DNA from: Streptomyces lydicus
GTDB taxonomy: Bacteria > Actinomycetota > Actinomycetes > Streptomycetales > Streptomycetaceae
Assembly: GCF_000717345.1 (NCBI RefSeq)
Contig: NZ_JNZA01000016.1
Location: 62,001 to 126,000, forward strand
Length of the DNA stretch: 64,000 nt
Direction of reading: 5' to 3'
A program made the position numbers and the translations under genes. Positions 15,539 through 26,970 of this stretch are shown piece by piece. Below the pieces are notes generated by a model. The model searched no databases, was not told the DNA's origin, and saw only the letters and a list, made by a program, of their open reading frames with translations. Position 1 is the first letter of the stretch. Each line of letters starts with the position of its first letter.

Positions 15539-16318
15539 GTGTCTGCACGCGCTCGCGCCCTGGCGGTCTGCACCGCCCTCGTCCTTGCCCTCCTCGTCAC
15601 CGCGGCCCTCGCCCCGCTGCCGTACTCGGTGGCGTATCCGGGCATGACGGCGAACGTCCTCGGTACCGACAAGGGCAAGCCGGTGATCACCGTCACCGGC
15701 GCCCCGGCCCGCCGGACGAGCGGCCAGCTGCGGATGACCTCCATCGTCGCCACCGGCCCGGACGCCTCGGTCCACCTCCCGGACATCGTCCAGGGCTGGC
15801 TGCGCACCGACGAGGCCGTGATGCCCAAGGAGGCCGTCTACCCGGTGGGCAACAACACCGAGGAGATCGCCGAGCACAACGCCGCGCAGATGCGCGAGTC
15901 GCAGGACACCGCCACCGCCGCCGCGCTCGACCACCTCGGCAAGTCCCCCAAGGACGTCAAGGTCTCGCTGAGCCTCGCGGACGTCGGCGGGCCGAGCGCC
16001 GGGCTGATGTTCGCCCTCGGCATCGTCGACAAGCTGAACGGCGACGGCACCGGCCACGACCTGACCGGCGGCCGGACGATCGCCGGCACCGGCACGATCA
16101 CCGCGAGCGGCAAGGTCGGCGCGGTCGGCGGGGTCGCGCTCAAGACGCAGGCCGCACGCCGCGACGGTGCCACGGTCTTCCTGGTGCCGCGCAAGGAGTG
16201 CGCCGACGCGCGGGCCGAGCTGCCGCAGGGCATGCGGCTGATCCCGGTCTCCACCCTCGACGGCGCCGTCGGCGCACTGAAGGCACTGCGGACCGGGGGA
16301 GCGCTCCCCAGCTGCTGA
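15539..16318 (+). CDS. Lon-like S16 serine protease, membrane-anchored (YlbL-like, no PDZ seen)
   Basis: 259-residue protein with an N-terminal signal anchor (ALAVCTALVLALLVTAALA) and an extracytoplasmic Lon-type proteolytic domain. The Ser-Lys dyad is Ser153 in GGPSAGLMF and Lys202 in GGVALKTQAA. The segment PYSVAYPGMTANVLG matches the start of YlbL-type proteins, which normally carry a PDZ domain of about 90 residues before the protease. I cannot see a PDZ fold here and the protein is about 90 residues short. GTG 15539 follows TAGGGT (15527-15532) by 6 nt without an SD, suggesting leaderless translation. Confidence 0.82.
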   Translation: MSARARALAVCTALVLALLVTAALAPLPYSVAYPGMTANVLGTDKGKPVITVTGAPARRTSGQLRMTSIVATGPDASVHLPDIVQGWLRTDEAVMPKEAVYPVGNNTEEIAEHNAAQMRESQDTATAAALDHLGKSPKDVKVSLSLADVGGPSAGLMFALGIVDKLNGDGTGHDLTGGRTIAGTGTITASGKVGAVGGVALKTQAARRDGATVFLVPRKECADARAELPQGMRLIPVSTLDGAVGALKALRTGGALPSC

Positions 16319-16352
16319 ACCGGTACCCGGGCCGGCCCGGGGCGGACACGCC

Positions 16353-17333
16353 CTAGCCCTCCTTGATGAAGCCCTCCCGCAGCAGCCAGTCCTTGGCGAC
16401 CTGGTGCGGGTCCTCGCCGTCCACGTCCACCTTGCGGTTCAGCTCCTGGGCGACGGTGTTGTCGAGCGCCCGGGTGACGGGCGCCAGCACCTCGGCCATC
16501 GCCGGGTACTTCTTCAGGGACGCGGCGTTGATCTCCGGGGCGGCGTTGTAGTTGGGGAAGAAGTGCTTGTCGTCGGCGAGGACGTGCAGGTTCATCGCCT
16601 TGATCCGGCCGTCGGTGGTGAAGACCTCGCCGAACGTGCAGGTGCCCTTCTGGGTCTCGGTGTAGACGACACCGCCGGTCATCTTGCGGATGTTGGACGA
16701 CGGCACCTGCATGCCGTACGCCCGGGCCATGCCCGGCAGGCCGTCGTTGCGGGTGGCGAACTCGTTCTCCACGCACAGCGTCACCGCCCCCGGGTTCTTC
16801 CGGGACAGCGCCGCGACCTCCGAGAGGGTGCGCACTCCCAGCTTCTTCCAGTTGGCGGGGTTCAGCGCCAGCGCGTAGGTGTTGTTGAGGGTGGAGGCCG
16901 GCAGCCAGACGATGCCGTTCTTCCGGTCCTCGTCGCGGACGACCTTCCACTGCTCCTGCGGGTCGATGACCGGCTTGGTGTGGCCGAGGTAGGTGATCCA
17001 GCCGGTGCCGGTGTACTCGTACGCGGCGTCCGCGGTGCCCGACCTGACCGCCTCCCGCGCGCCGATCGACCCCTGGATGCTGGTCTTGTCGATGACCTTC
17101 GCCCCGGCCGCCTCGAAGACGAGCCCCATGATCTGGCCGAGGACGATCTGCTCGGTGAACTCCTTCGACGTCACCGTCAGCTGCGCACCGGTGAGCGGGC
17201 GGTCCGGGTAGCCGGCCTTCGGCCCCGGCAGGACGCTGTCGGTCATCGCGCTGCCGCTGATCAGCCCGCAGCCGCCGCAGACGAGGGCGGTCAGCAGGGC
17301 GAGGGCGGCGGCCGGGCGGCGGCGGATGCTCAC
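16353..17333 (-). CDS. Glycine betaine/osmoprotectant ABC transporter substrate-binding protein
   Basis: 326-residue substrate-binding protein of the OpuC/ProX family, likely capturing quaternary amines such as glycine betaine or choline. It has an N-terminal lipoprotein-like signal (ALALLTALVCGGCG), then the family pattern LTVTSKEFTEQIVLGQI, EYTGTGWITYLGH, and LKKYPAMAEVLAPVTRALD. GTG 17333 overlaps the stop of the upstream permease by 4 nt. It is the last gene of a four-gene operon read right to left. The lipobox is imperfect, so lipid anchoring is inferred. Confidence 0.88.
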   Translation of the reverse strand: MSIRRRPAAALALLTALVCGGCGLISGSAMTDSVLPGPKAGYPDRPLTGAQLTVTSKEFTEQIVLGQIMGLVFEAAGAKVIDKTSIQGSIGAREAVRSGTADAAYEYTGTGWITYLGHTKPVIDPQEQWKVVRDEDRKNGIVWLPASTLNNTYALALNPANWKKLGVRTLSEVAALSRKNPGAVTLCVENEFATRNDGLPGMARAYGMQVPSSNIRKMTGGVVYTETQKGTCTFGEVFTTDGRIKAMNLHVLADDKHFFPNYNAAPEINAASLKKYPAMAEVLAPVTRALDNTVAQELNRKVDVDGEDPHQVAKDWLLREGFIKEG

Positions 17334-18235
17334 GAGGCCACCTCCAGACCGCGCGGCCGCAGCAGCAGCTCCGCCAGCGAGGCCAGCCACTCGACAAACA
17401 GCGCCAGCGCCACCGTCAGCACCGAGCCGAGGATCAGCACCGGCATCCGCTGGGTGACGATGCCCGCCGAGATCAGGTCGCCCAGGCCGCCGCCGCCCCC
17501 GAAGGTGGCCAGCGTCGCGGTGCCCACGTTCAGCACCAGCGCCGTGCGCACACCCGCCAGGATCAGCGGTACGGCCAGCGGCAGCTCGACCTTGCTCAGC
17601 ACACCGGTGGGGGACATGCCGATACCGCGGGCGGCCTCGGTCAGCGTCGGGTCGATGCCGCGCAGCCCGGCGATGGTGTTGGCGAGCACCGGCAGCACGG
17701 CGTAGATGACCATGCCGACGATCGCCGAGCGGGCACCGATGCCCAGCCAGATGACCAGCAGGATCAGCAGACCCAGGGCCGGCACCGCCTGACCGAGGTT
17801 GGCGAGCGCCATCGCGAACGGCGTGGCCCGGCGCAGCCTGGACCGGGTCAGCGCGATGCCCAGCGGAATCGCGATGATCAGCACGAAGAAGGTGGAGATC
17901 GCGGTGAGCTGGATGTGCTGGCGCAGCGCCAGCCACACCTTGCCGTTGTCGACCGCCTGGTGGGCGATGGAGTCCAGCCGGGCGCCGCGGAACCACAGCC
18001 AGGTGGCCAGCAGCGCGGCGACCAGGAAGGCCGGCATGAACGTCCACTTCTGCCAGCTGATCCGGCGGCCGCCCGCGGCGGCGGACGGCGTGGGCGCCTC
18101 ACCCGACGCCAGCTCCCGCTGCCCCATCTCGACGTTGTCGCGGAGGGCGAAACCCTCGTGGTCGCCGGTCCGGTGGGCACGCGGCCGTGAACCGCTGCCC
18201 GCGGGCCCCGGACCGCGCTCGCCCCCGCTGCTCAT
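17330..18235 (-). CDS. Osmoprotectant ABC transporter permease (second)
   Basis: 301-residue inner-membrane permease of the OpuCB/OpuCD type with about six helices and the EAA-like cytoplasmic loop that contacts the ATPase (LTEAARGIGMSPTGVLSKVE). It has a longer, polar N-terminal segment (about 70 residues) than the first permease. ATG 18235 overlaps the stop of the ATPase gene (ATGA). It partners with the permease at 19490-20137, forming a heterodimeric channel, by analogy with OpuC systems. Confidence 0.88.
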   Translation of the reverse strand: MSSGGERGPGPAGSGSRPRAHRTGDHEGFALRDNVEMGQRELASGEAPTPSAAAGGRRISWQKWTFMPAFLVAALLATWLWFRGARLDSIAHQAVDNGKVWLALRQHIQLTAISTFFVLIIAIPLGIALTRSRLRRATPFAMALANLGQAVPALGLLILLVIWLGIGARSAIVGMVIYAVLPVLANTIAGLRGIDPTLTEAARGIGMSPTGVLSKVELPLAVPLILAGVRTALVLNVGTATLATFGGGGGLGDLISAGIVTQRMPVLILGSVLTVALALFVEWLASLAELLLRPRGLEVAS

Positions 18236-19489
18236 GCCGGGCCCCCTTCGGAGGCGGCCGGACCGCCCAGGCCCTCCTGCTCCTGGCGGGTCTGACGGGC
18301 GCGCTGGTCGTCCAGCTGGTGCTGGTGCTCCAGGGCCTCCAGCCGGTCCTCCTCCAGCATTTCCTGGACGTTGTTCATCAGCGTCTCCATGTCGACCACG
18401 CCGATGTACTCCCCGCGCCGCCCGGTGACCGCGACCCGGCCCGAGCTGTCGGTGAGCACCGCCTCCAGCGCGTCGCGCAGCGTCGCGTCCCGGGTCACCG
18501 TGTGCTGCACCGGCGCCCCGGCCCGCGCCAGCGTCCCCTTGGCCCGCGAGAGGTCGCCGCGGCGCAGCCACTTGTACGGGCGGCGGTTGCGGTCCAGCAG
18601 CAGCAGTTCGTTGTGCGCGCCGGAACGCAGCAAGTCGAAGATCGACTCCAGCGGGTCGTCGATCGTGGCGGTGAGGAAGTCGACCACGCCCACGTCCCGC
18701 ACCCGGGTCAGATTGAGCCGCTTGAGGGCCGCGCCGGCGCCCACGAACCCGGAGACGAAGTCGTCGGCGGGGTTGGTGAGGATCGCCTCGGGGGTGTCGA
18801 ACTGGGCGATGTGCGAACGCTCGCGGAGCACCGCGATGCGGTCGCCGATCTTGATGGCCTCGTCGAAGTCGTGGGTGACGAAGCAGATGGTCTTGTGCAG
18901 CTCGTGCTGGAGCCGGATCAGTTCGTCCTGGAGGTGGTCGCGGGTGATCGGGTCGACCGCGCCGAACGGCTCGTCCATCAGCAGGACGGGCGGGTCCGCG
19001 GCGAGCGCCCGGGCCACGCCGACGCGCTGCTGCTGGCCGCCGGACAGCTGCCGCGGATAGCGGCCGTGGAACTCGGCCGGGTCCAGGCCGACCAGGTCGA
19101 GCATCTCCTCGACCCGGTTCTTGATCTTCGCTTTCGGCCAGCCGATCATCTTGGGGACCAGCGCGATGTTCTGGGCGACCGTCATGTGCGGGAAGAGCCC
19201 GCTGGCCTGGATGGCGTAGCCGACCTTGCGGCGCAGCCCGACCGGGTCGATGTCGGTGACGTCCTCGTCGCCGATGCGGATCCGCCCGGACGACGGCTCG
19301 ATCAGCCGGTTGATCATCTTCAGGGTGGTGGACTTGCCGCAGCCGGAGGGTCCGACGAAGACCACGATCTCGCCGGCCTGGACCTCCATGTCGACGTTCT
19401 CCACGGCGGGGACCGTGCTCCCCGGGTAGACCTTCGTCAGGTTCTCCAGGCGGATGCTCGCGCCGGACGGGGCGGTGTTCCCGGATGTC

Positions 19490-19497
<8 letters not shown>
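18232..19497 (-). CDS. Osmoprotectant ABC transporter ATP-binding protein with CBS domains
   Basis: 421-residue ATPase of the OpuCA/ProV type. Walker A is GPSGCGKSTT (about residue 50), the ABC signature is LSGGQQQRVGVARAL, Walker B is VLLMDEPFGAVD, and the switch His is in FVTHD. C-terminal tandem CBS-like segments (DATLRDALEAVLTDSSGRVA and GVVDMETLMNNV) probably sense ionic strength, as known for OpuA. A charged helical tail ends the protein. ATG 19497 overlaps the first permease's stop by 8 nt and couples translation. Confidence 0.92.
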
Positions 19498-21911
<2,414 letters not shown>

Positions 21912-21941
21912 CCTCCCGCCCGTCGCCCGACCTCCACCCCC

Positions 21942-22018
21942 GGAAGACAGCGCTGCGCGCCGACTGCCCTCCCCCCCCGCCACCCGGCGCCTCCGCCGCC
22001 GGGAGGACAGCGCTGCGC
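21942..22018. repeat. 17-bp direct repeat with exactly 60-bp period
   Basis: GGAAGACAGCGCTGCGC (21942-21958) recurs as GGAGGACAGCGCTGCGC (22002-22018). Each copy contains the palindrome GCAGCGCTG or CAGCGCTG. It lies between hppD and the FAD-linked oxidase. No role can be assigned. Confidence 0.5.
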
Positions 22019-22077
22019 TCGCCCCGTGGGCCGTACACGATCTTCCGTGTGCGGCCCACGGATGCGAGGCTGAGGGC

Positions 22078-23442
22078 ATGGACCTCATCGCACGTCTGCG
22101 CGCCGGCCTCCCGGGCGAAGCGATCCTCACCGACCCGGACGTCACCGGCTCCTACGCCAACGACATGGCGAGCTTCTGCGAGGCGGGCACCCCCGCCGTC
22201 GTCGTCCTGCCCCGCACCGTCGAACAGGTCCAGCACGTCATGCGGACCGCGACCGAGCTGCGCGTCCCGGTCGTCCCGCAGGGCGCCCGCACCGGCCTGT
22301 CCGGCGCCGCCAACGCCTCCGACGGCTGCATCGTGCTGTCCCTGGTCAAGATGGACCGGATCATCGAGATCAACCCCGTCGACCGGATCGCGGTGGTCGA
22401 GCCCGGCGTGGTCAACGCCGTCCTGTCCCGCGCGGTCAACGAGCACGGCCTGTACTACCCGCCCGACCCCTCCAGTTGGGAGCAGTGCTCCATCGGCGGC
22501 AACATCGGCACCGCCTCCGGCGGCCTGTGCTGCGTCAAGTACGGCGTGACCGCCGAGTACGTCCTCGGCCTGGACGTCGTCCTCGCCGACGGGCGGCTGC
22601 TGAGCTGCGGCCGCCGCACCGCCAAGGGCGTCGCCGGCTACGACCTGACCCGCCTCTTCGTCGGCTCCGAGGGCAGCCTCGGCATCGTCGTCCGCGCCGT
22701 CCTCGCCCTCCGGCCCGAGCCGCCCCAGCAGCTCGTCCTGGCCGCCGAGTTCCCCTCCACGGCCGCCGCCTGCGAGGCGGTCTGCGAGATCATGGCCCGC
22801 GGCCACGCCCCGTCCCTGCTGGAGCTGATGGACCGCACCAGCGTCCGCGCGGTCAACGCCATGGCGCAGATGGGCCTGCCCGACACCACCGAGGCGCTGC
22901 TGCTCGCCGCCTTCGACACCCCCGACCCGGCCGCCGACCTCGCCGCCGTCGGCGCGCTGTGCACCGCCGCGGGCGCCACCGAGGTCGTGCCCGCCGAGAC
23001 CGCCGCCGAGTCCGACCTGCTGCTCCAGGCCCGCCGGCTGACCCTGACCGCACTCGAACGGGTCAAGTCCGCCACCATGATCGACGACGTCTGCGTACCG
23101 CGGTCCCGGCTCGCGGAGATGCTGGACGGCACCGCCGCCATCGCCGACAAGTACGACCTGACCATCGGCGTCGTCGCGCACGCCGGCGACGGCAACACCC
23201 ACCCCACCGTCTGCTTCGACGCCGACGACCCCGACGAGTCGCGCCGCGCCCGCGAGTCCTTCGACGCGATCATGGCGCTCGGCCTGCGACTGGGCGGCAC
23301 GATCACCGGCGAACACGGCGTCGGCGTCCTGAAGAAGGAGTGGCTGGCCCGCGAACTGGGCCCGGTCGGGCTGGAGTTGCAGCGCGGCATCAAGGACGTC
23401 TTCGACCCGCTCGGCATCCTGAACCCCGGCAAGCTGTTCTGA
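22078..23442 (+). CDS. FAD-linked oxidase (GlcD/D-lactate dehydrogenase-like)
   Basis: 454-residue FAD-dependent 2-hydroxyacid oxidoreductase of the GlcD family. The PCMH-type FAD domain has PQGARTGLSGAAN, CSIGGNIGTASGGLCCVKYG and GYDLTRLFVGSEGSLGIV. The C-terminal substrate domain has VVAHAGDGNTHPTV, whose His residues are the usual catalytic/metal ligands, and TGEHGVGVLKKEWL. It ends with the hallmark DPLGILNPGKLF. The length is right for GlcD or a D-lactate dehydrogenase; the substrate (glycolate, D-lactate or D-2-hydroxyglutarate) cannot be told from sequence. No separate GlcE or GlcF subunit is adjacent. ATG 22078. Confidence 0.9.
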   Translation: MDLIARLRAGLPGEAILTDPDVTGSYANDMASFCEAGTPAVVVLPRTVEQVQHVMRTATELRVPVVPQGARTGLSGAANASDGCIVLSLVKMDRIIEINPVDRIAVVEPGVVNAVLSRAVNEHGLYYPPDPSSWEQCSIGGNIGTASGGLCCVKYGVTAEYVLGLDVVLADGRLLSCGRRTAKGVAGYDLTRLFVGSEGSLGIVVRAVLALRPEPPQQLVLAAEFPSTAAACEAVCEIMARGHAPSLLELMDRTSVRAVNAMAQMGLPDTTEALLLAAFDTPDPAADLAAVGALCTAAGATEVVPAETAAESDLLLQARRLTLTALERVKSATMIDDVCVPRSRLAEMLDGTAAIADKYDLTIGVVAHAGDGNTHPTVCFDADDPDESRRARESFDAIMALGLRLGGTITGEHGVGVLKKEWLARELGPVGLELQRGIKDVFDPLGILNPGKLF

Positions 23443-23516
23443 CGCCGGGCGCGCCGGCGCCGCCACGGGCCGGCGTCCGGATGTACAGCGGCGGGCCGAG
23501 ACGGTTGACTGCCCCC

Positions 23517-23840
23517 ATGACGATCAACGATCCGCACAGACCGGGTGAGGGCATGGTCACCTTCCGGGTGACCGGCCGCGGCGTCGACGACCTCACCTAC
23601 GCCGTCCAGGCGCCCGGCGATTCCGGCGACGAAATCCAGGTGGCCCGGCCGGAGTTGCCGTGGTTCGTGGTGACCGACGCACGCGGGGTGGGCGCCATGC
23701 CGATGCTCACCCTCACCCTCGACGCGCCCGACGCCTACGCCGAGTGCGAGATCCTCACCGACGGCGCACCGGCGGTCCGCGGCACCGTCCACGGCCCCGC
23801 CGCGACTGCCGTGTTCATGGCACGCGCCGCCGCCTCATAG
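23517..23840 (+). CDS. Small MmpS-like domain protein
   Basis: 107-residue protein with no signal peptide. The pattern VTFRVTGRGVDDLTYAVQ, the following LPWFVVTDARG and the CEILTDGAPAVRGTVHGPAA end resembles the beta-sandwich C-terminal domain of mycobacterial MmpS membrane accessory proteins, but the usual N-terminal helix is absent. That resemblance is inference. ATG 23517 is used; an internal ATG (GMVTFRV) 36 nt later is possible. The stop codon TAG is part of TAGGGT, a likely -10 for the next gene. Confidence 0.65.
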   Translation: MTINDPHRPGEGMVTFRVTGRGVDDLTYAVQAPGDSGDEIQVARPELPWFVVTDARGVGAMPMLTLTLDAPDAYAECEILTDGAPAVRGTVHGPAATAVFMARAAAS

Positions 23841-23849
23841 GGTTCCGCC

Positions 23850-24140
23850 ATGGACTCCTTGCTCCCGGGCGCCGCCCTCCTCGTACTCGCCGTCGCCATG
23901 GTCGCCTCCACCACCGACCGGCGCTCCAAGACCCTGGAGCGCCGGCTCGGCCGGCTGGAGCGCAAGGTCGACCTGCTGCTCGCCCACGCGGGCGTCGAGG
24001 AGCCGCAGGACCCCCGGATGGCCGAGATCGACGAGCTGCTGGCCCGGGGAAAGAAGATCCAGGCGATCAAGGTGCACCGCGAGCTGACCGGTTCCGGGCT
24101 CGTCGAGGCCAAGGAAGCGGTCGAGCGCCGGATGCGCTGA
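23850..24140 (+). CDS. Membrane protein with ribosomal L7/L12 C-terminal-like domain
   Basis: 96-residue protein with one N-terminal helix (LLPGAALLVLAVAMVAS), a short coiled region (KTLERRLGRLERKVDLLLAH) and a C-terminal segment IQAIKVHRELTGSGLVEAKEAVE. That last segment closely matches the L7/L12 C-terminal fold, found in several small actinobacterial membrane proteins of unknown role. TAGGGT at 23838-23843 lies 6 nt before the ATG and no SD is seen, so leaderless translation is likely. Confidence 0.82.
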   Translation: MDSLLPGAALLVLAVAMVASTTDRRSKTLERRLGRLERKVDLLLAHAGVEEPQDPRMAEIDELLARGKKIQAIKVHRELTGSGLVEAKEAVERRMR

Positions 24141-24240
24141 CGGTCCGCCGGGCAGAGGATGACCACAGGCCCGCCGGTGGCGCGGGCCCCTTTTCCGCGG
24201 CCCGCCGGGCCGCCTTCGCGCACCCAGGGAGCGAGAGCCG

Positions 24241-25719
24241 ATGGCAGCGACCGAAGCGTCCGGAGCCGCGCAGGACGAGTACGACGTCATCGTGCTGGGC
24301 GCCGGCCCCACCGGCGAGAACGTCGCCGACCGGGCGCACGCCGCCGGCCTGAGCACGGTGATCGTGGAGAGCGAACTGGTCGGCGGCGAGTGTTCCTACT
24401 GGGCCTGCATGCCCAGCAAGGCGCTGCTGCGGCCGGTCACCTCCCGCGCGGAGGCCGGCCGGGTGCCCGGCCTGAAGGACGCCGTCGCCGGCCCCCTGGA
24501 CGCGCCCGCCGTACTCGCCCACCGCGACGCCATGACCTCCTACTGGAAGGACGACGGGCAGGTCCGCTGGCTCGACTCGGCCGGCATCGACCTCGTCCGC
24601 GGCCACGGCCGGCTGGCCGGGCCCCGCCGCGTCGTCGTCGACGGCGAACGGGTGCTCACCGCCCGGCACGCGGTCGCCGTGTGCACCGGCAGCCGCCCCG
24701 TACTGCCCCCCGTCCCGGGCCTCGCCGAGGCCCGGCCGTGGACCAGCCGCGAGGCCACCAGCGCCAAGTCCGCGCCCGGCCGGCTGGTCGTGGTCGGCGG
24801 CGGCGTCGTCGGCGTCGAGATGGCGACCGCCTGGCGGGCCCTGGGCTCCTCCGTGACCCTGCTGGTCCGCGGCGACGGGCTGCTGCCCCGTATGGAGCCG
24901 TTCGCCGGCCGCCTGGTCGCCGAGTCGCTCGCCGAGGCGGGCGCGTACCTGCGCACCGGTGTCGAGGTGCGCGAGGTGCGCCGCGAGGCCCCCGGCGGCC
25001 CGGTCACCGTCGTCCTGGACTCTCCCCCCGGGCCCGGCGGCCCGGGAGGCACCCCCAGCGACGAGATCGTCGCCGACGAACTGCTGATCGCCACCGGCCG
25101 GGCCCCGCGCACCGACGACATCGGCCTGGAGACGGTCGGCCTGAGCCCCGGCTCCTGGCTGGACGTCGACGACAGCTGCCGGGTGACCGGCGTGACCGGC
25201 GGCTGGCTCTACGGCGTCGGCGACGTCAACCACCGCGCCCTGCTGACCCACCAGGGCAAGTACCAGGCCAGGATCGCCGGAGCCGCGATCGGCGCGCGCG
25301 CCCGGGGCGTGCCGATCCTGGAGTCCGACCCCTGGGGCGCCCACGCGGCCACCGCGGACCGCCGCGCCGTCCCGCAGGTCGTCTTCACCGACCCCGAGGT
25401 CGCCTCGGTGGGCCTGACCGCCGCCGCGGCCGAACGGGCCGGCCACCGCACCCGGGTGGTGGACCAGGACCTCGGCGCGGTGGCCGGCGCCTTCCTCTAC
25501 GCGGACGGCTACCGCGGCCGCGCCCGGATGGTCGTCGACCTCGACCGCGAGGTCCTGCTCGGCGTCACCTTCGTCGGCCCCGGTGTCGGCGAGCTCCTCC
25601 ACTCCGCCACCGTCGCGGTGGCCGGCGAGGTCCCGCTCGAACGGCTCTGGCACGCGGTCCCCTCCTATCCGACGATCAGCGAGGTGTGGCTCCGCCTGCT
25701 GGAGTCGTACCGGGGCTGA
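24241..25719 (+). CDS. Pyridine nucleotide-disulfide oxidoreductase (Lpd/MerA-like)
   Basis: 492-residue FAD/NAD(P)-dependent disulfide oxidoreductase. The N-terminal FAD motif is VLGAGPTGENVADR. The redox disulfide is Cys51 and Cys56 in GGECSYWACMPSKALLR. The NAD(P) motif is VVGGGVVGVEMA, and the second FAD contact is YGVGDVNHRALLTHQGKYQA. The dimerisation domain ends with HAVPSYPTISEVW, where the His typical of lipoamide dehydrogenase/mercuric reductase is present. It is not beside any 2-oxoacid dehydrogenase gene, so the substrate is open. ATG 24241 follows GGGAGCGAGAGCC. Confidence 0.9.
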   Translation: MAATEASGAAQDEYDVIVLGAGPTGENVADRAHAAGLSTVIVESELVGGECSYWACMPSKALLRPVTSRAEAGRVPGLKDAVAGPLDAPAVLAHRDAMTSYWKDDGQVRWLDSAGIDLVRGHGRLAGPRRVVVDGERVLTARHAVAVCTGSRPVLPPVPGLAEARPWTSREATSAKSAPGRLVVVGGGVVGVEMATAWRALGSSVTLLVRGDGLLPRMEPFAGRLVAESLAEAGAYLRTGVEVREVRREAPGGPVTVVLDSPPGPGGPGGTPSDEIVADELLIATGRAPRTDDIGLETVGLSPGSWLDVDDSCRVTGVTGGWLYGVGDVNHRALLTHQGKYQARIAGAAIGARARGVPILESDPWGAHAATADRRAVPQVVFTDPEVASVGLTAAAAERAGHRTRVVDQDLGAVAGAFLYADGYRGRARMVVDLDREVLLGVTFVGPGVGELLHSATVAVAGEVPLERLWHAVPSYPTISEVWLRLLESYRG

Positions 25720-25742
25720 GCCGAGGCGCCGCTGGGCACGCG

Positions 25743-26138
25743 TCAGCCCTGGTCGGCGCCCAGGGCCGCGGCGATCCGGAGGTGGCCTGCGGCCTCGTCG
25801 GGGCGGCCCCGGCGTTCCAGGGTGCGCCCGAGCATCAGGCGGGCGTACGCCTCGACCGGGTCACGGTCCAGGACCGCGCGCAACTCGGTCTCCGCGCGGC
25901 CCAGTTGGGCGGAGTGGTAGTAGGCGCGGGCGAGCAGCAGCCGCGGGGCGACGGGCTGCGGGTCCTCGTCGACCAGGCCGCGCAGGATGCGCGCCGCGGT
26001 GCTGAAGTCCTTGGCGTCGAAGTAGAGCCCGGCCCGTGCCCAGCGGTCGGCGGCGGTGCCGTGCGCGTAGTAGCCGTCGTCGTACGCCGTGCCGGCGGTG
26101 GGCTGCTGTTCCGTGGGGGTGTACGGGGTCCCGTTCAT
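25743..26138 (-). CDS. TPR-repeat protein
   Basis: 131-residue soluble protein with about three tetratricopeptide helices: RWARAGLYFDAKDFSTAARIL, RLLLARAYYHSAQLGRAETEL and ARLMLGRTLERRGRPDEAAG. It presumably mediates protein contacts. ATG 26138 is chosen; a TTG 39 nt further upstream would add 13 residues (WNVQPVVGVGSG), which look unlike the family. It sits convergent to the disulfide reductase gene. No partner is implied by context. Confidence 0.8.
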   Translation of the reverse strand: MNGTPYTPTEQQPTAGTAYDDGYYAHGTAADRWARAGLYFDAKDFSTAARILRGLVDEDPQPVAPRLLLARAYYHSAQLGRAETELRAVLDRDPVEAYARLMLGRTLERRGRPDEAAGHLRIAAALGADQG

Positions 26139-26255
26139 GCCGGAGCCAACACCGACGACTGGTTGAACATTCCACAAGTGCGCTCACCGGGCCGCACCGG
26201 CCTCCCCCGCCACCGGCCCGACGGCACCGCCCCCTCGGCGACTCCCCGGACACCC

Positions 26256-26732
26256 CTACGCCCCGGCCTCCGGGAACTCCTCCGACGGCCACTCGTCACC
26301 GGGCCACGCCTCGTCCCGCGACGCCAGCGTCAACAACTCGCTCAGCCCTTTGTCGAGACCCAGGTGCTCCCGCTCGGAACCCGGCGGAACCACCCGCAGG
26401 GTGCGCTCCAGCCACGCCGAGACCGCCCCCGCCGGCGCCTCCAGCAGCGCCTCCCCGTCCGGCGAGTTCAGCGCCGTGCAGACCACGCTTCGGCCGTCCA
26501 CCTTCGTCGGCCACACCCGCACATCACCGTCCCCGCACGCCCGGAACACCCCCTCCACGAGCAGCTCACGCGCGAACGTCCAGGTGACCGGCGTGTCCGA
26601 ACCGACGTGAAAAGTGACATGAACGGCATACGGGTCGTCCGTCCGGTACGTCAGCCGGGCCGGCACCGGGATGCTCCGCTCCGGCGACAGCACCAGACAC
26701 AGCTCCAGCTCTCGTTCCACCATGGTGTGCAT
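26256..26732 (-). CDS. ssgG: SsgA-like sporulation/cell-division protein, SsgG-like
   Basis: 158-residue SsgA-like protein (SALP), a family limited to sporulating actinomycetes that positions division septa and cell-wall remodelling in aerial hyphae. The family core is plain: ELELCLVLSPERSIPVPARL, DDPYAVHVTFHVGSDTPVTW, VRVWPTKVDGRSVVCTALNS and GEALLEAPAGAVSAWLERT. Its place near hppD, matching S. coelicolor ssgG (SCO2924) as I remember it, points to SsgG. ATG 26732 follows a purine-rich GAGAGGCGGA. The tail after the core is acidic (DEAWPGDEWPSEEF). Confidence 0.85.
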   Translation of the reverse strand: MHTMVERELELCLVLSPERSIPVPARLTYRTDDPYAVHVTFHVGSDTPVTWTFARELLVEGVFRACGDGDVRVWPTKVDGRSVVCTALNSPDGEALLEAPAGAVSAWLERTLRVVPPGSEREHLGLDKGLSELLTLASRDEAWPGDEWPSEEFPEAGA

Positions 26733-26970
26733 GAGGTCCGCCTCTCTCGGTCGTCCGCACGGACCCGGTACCCGGCCCGCACTGATGCAAGAGGCGTCTG
26801 CCCCCGGACCCTTACACGACTTCGGACAACTTTTTTCCCGGGCCTCTTCCAGGTGGTCGAAAACGGGCACGAGCACCGCCGCAACCCGCCGTCTGATAGA
26901 TGTGGACGCCGCGTTGCGGCAGACTGCACCCCACACCCACCAGGCCGAGAACAGATACGGGACTTCGGAC
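26733..26970. promoter_or_regulatory. Divergent promoter region, ssgG and RDD gene
   Basis: 238-bp intergenic stretch between oppositely transcribed genes. It is less GC-rich than its surroundings near 26810-26850, with TTACACGACTTCGG and a run of six T at 26830-26835. No clear operator is recognisable. Promoters for both genes must lie here. Confidence 0.4.
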
